5,761 nucleotides of DNA, from the NCBI GenBank assembly GCA_003563255.1, contig PWSL01000517.1:1-5761 (forward strand), in the 5' to 3' direction. Positions 5,611-5,761 of this stretch are shown here, in pieces. Source of the DNA: Desulfonatronospira sp. Lineage in GTDB: Bacteria; Desulfobacterota; Desulfovibrionia; Desulfovibrionales; Desulfonatronovibrionaceae. Position numbers and translations under genes: made by a program. Numbering within the stretch: position 1 is the first letter of the stretch; every line of letters begins with the position of its first letter. The notes beneath the pieces were generated by a model. It worked only from the letters and a program-made list of their open reading frames with translations, made no database searches and was not told the origin of the DNA.

Positions 5611-5761
5611 GTATCTGTTTAGCGTTTTTAAGGAAAGCAGGGGACAGGCACTCCGGGACCCACTTGAGCATCATTTTGTGTTTAAAATATCTCATTTTTT
5701 GGGACAAGTGGGTCCCGGAAGAGCCAGTCCCCATGCCACATGCAAAGCGCTAAACAGATAC
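5611..5761 (+). mobile_element. Complete REP/MITE-like element 5 with outer inverted repeats
   Basis: The element is bounded by a perfect 14-bp inverted repeat, gtatctgtttagcg (5611-5624) and cgctaaacagatac (5748-5761); the second copy ends exactly at the window edge, so the element may extend further. Inside are a left flank (5625-5639), the left arm ggggacaggcac (5640-5651), the inner stem 5653-5666 against 5705-5718 with a 38-nt loop, the right arm gagccagtcccc (5721-5732) and a right flank. The hairpin part (5640-5732) is the inverted twin of 306-398. It codes for nothing and carries no transposase, so it would need one in trans. Confidence 0.75.

Overview
The window reads as a bacterial chromosome segment from a Gram-negative, diderm organism. 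Six genes all lie on the minus strand and are transcribed from right to left: a PHP-domain phosphoesterase, a Sir2-family deacetylase, and then the envelope genes tolQ, tolR, a tolA/tonB-like gene and tolB. The Tol genes imply an outer membrane. The gene order, moderate GC content and style of the proteins resemble sulfate-reducing Desulfovibrionales (former Deltaproteobacteria). That placement is an inference and was not tested by any search.

Layout. Positions 1-464 hold no gene but a dense array of REP/MITE-like hairpin repeats with GGGGAC...GTCCCC ends. Positions 465-611 are a short non-coding tail with a weak terminator-like hairpin. Then come tolB (612-1937), a 122-bp gap carrying a half repeat, the tolA-like gene (2060-2809), tolR (2814-3221), tolQ (3225-3929), a 65-bp gap, sir2 (3995-4765), a 116-bp gap with a repeat relic and a GC hairpin, and the PHP gene (4882-5559). 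From 5560 to the end there is no gene, but there is a complete copy of the repeat, bounded by 14-bp inverted repeats.

How the genes work together. TolQ and TolR form the proton-driven motor of the inner membrane. The TolA-like protein spans the periplasm with an acidic Glu-Pro/Asp-Pro linker and carries the force to TolB, the periplasmic beta-propeller. TolB normally hands over to Pal, but no pal gene follows tolB here. tolQ, tolR and tolA are packed 3-4 bp apart and are surely co-transcribed. sir2 and the PHP gene lie upstream in the same direction and may share the transcript, but nothing links their biochemistry to Tol.

The most unusual content is the repeat family. Two 93-bp copies, 92/93 identical and inverted relative to each other, flank the whole gene block. 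A 12-bp core (ctaaacagatac) occurs five times. A repeat flank appears to supply the last codons and the stop codon of sir2. An 82-bp segment next to the hairpins is directly duplicated. No transposase lies in the window, so these look like non-autonomous elements moved in trans. A RAYT-type (REP-associated tyrosine) transposase is the obvious candidate, but this is inference.
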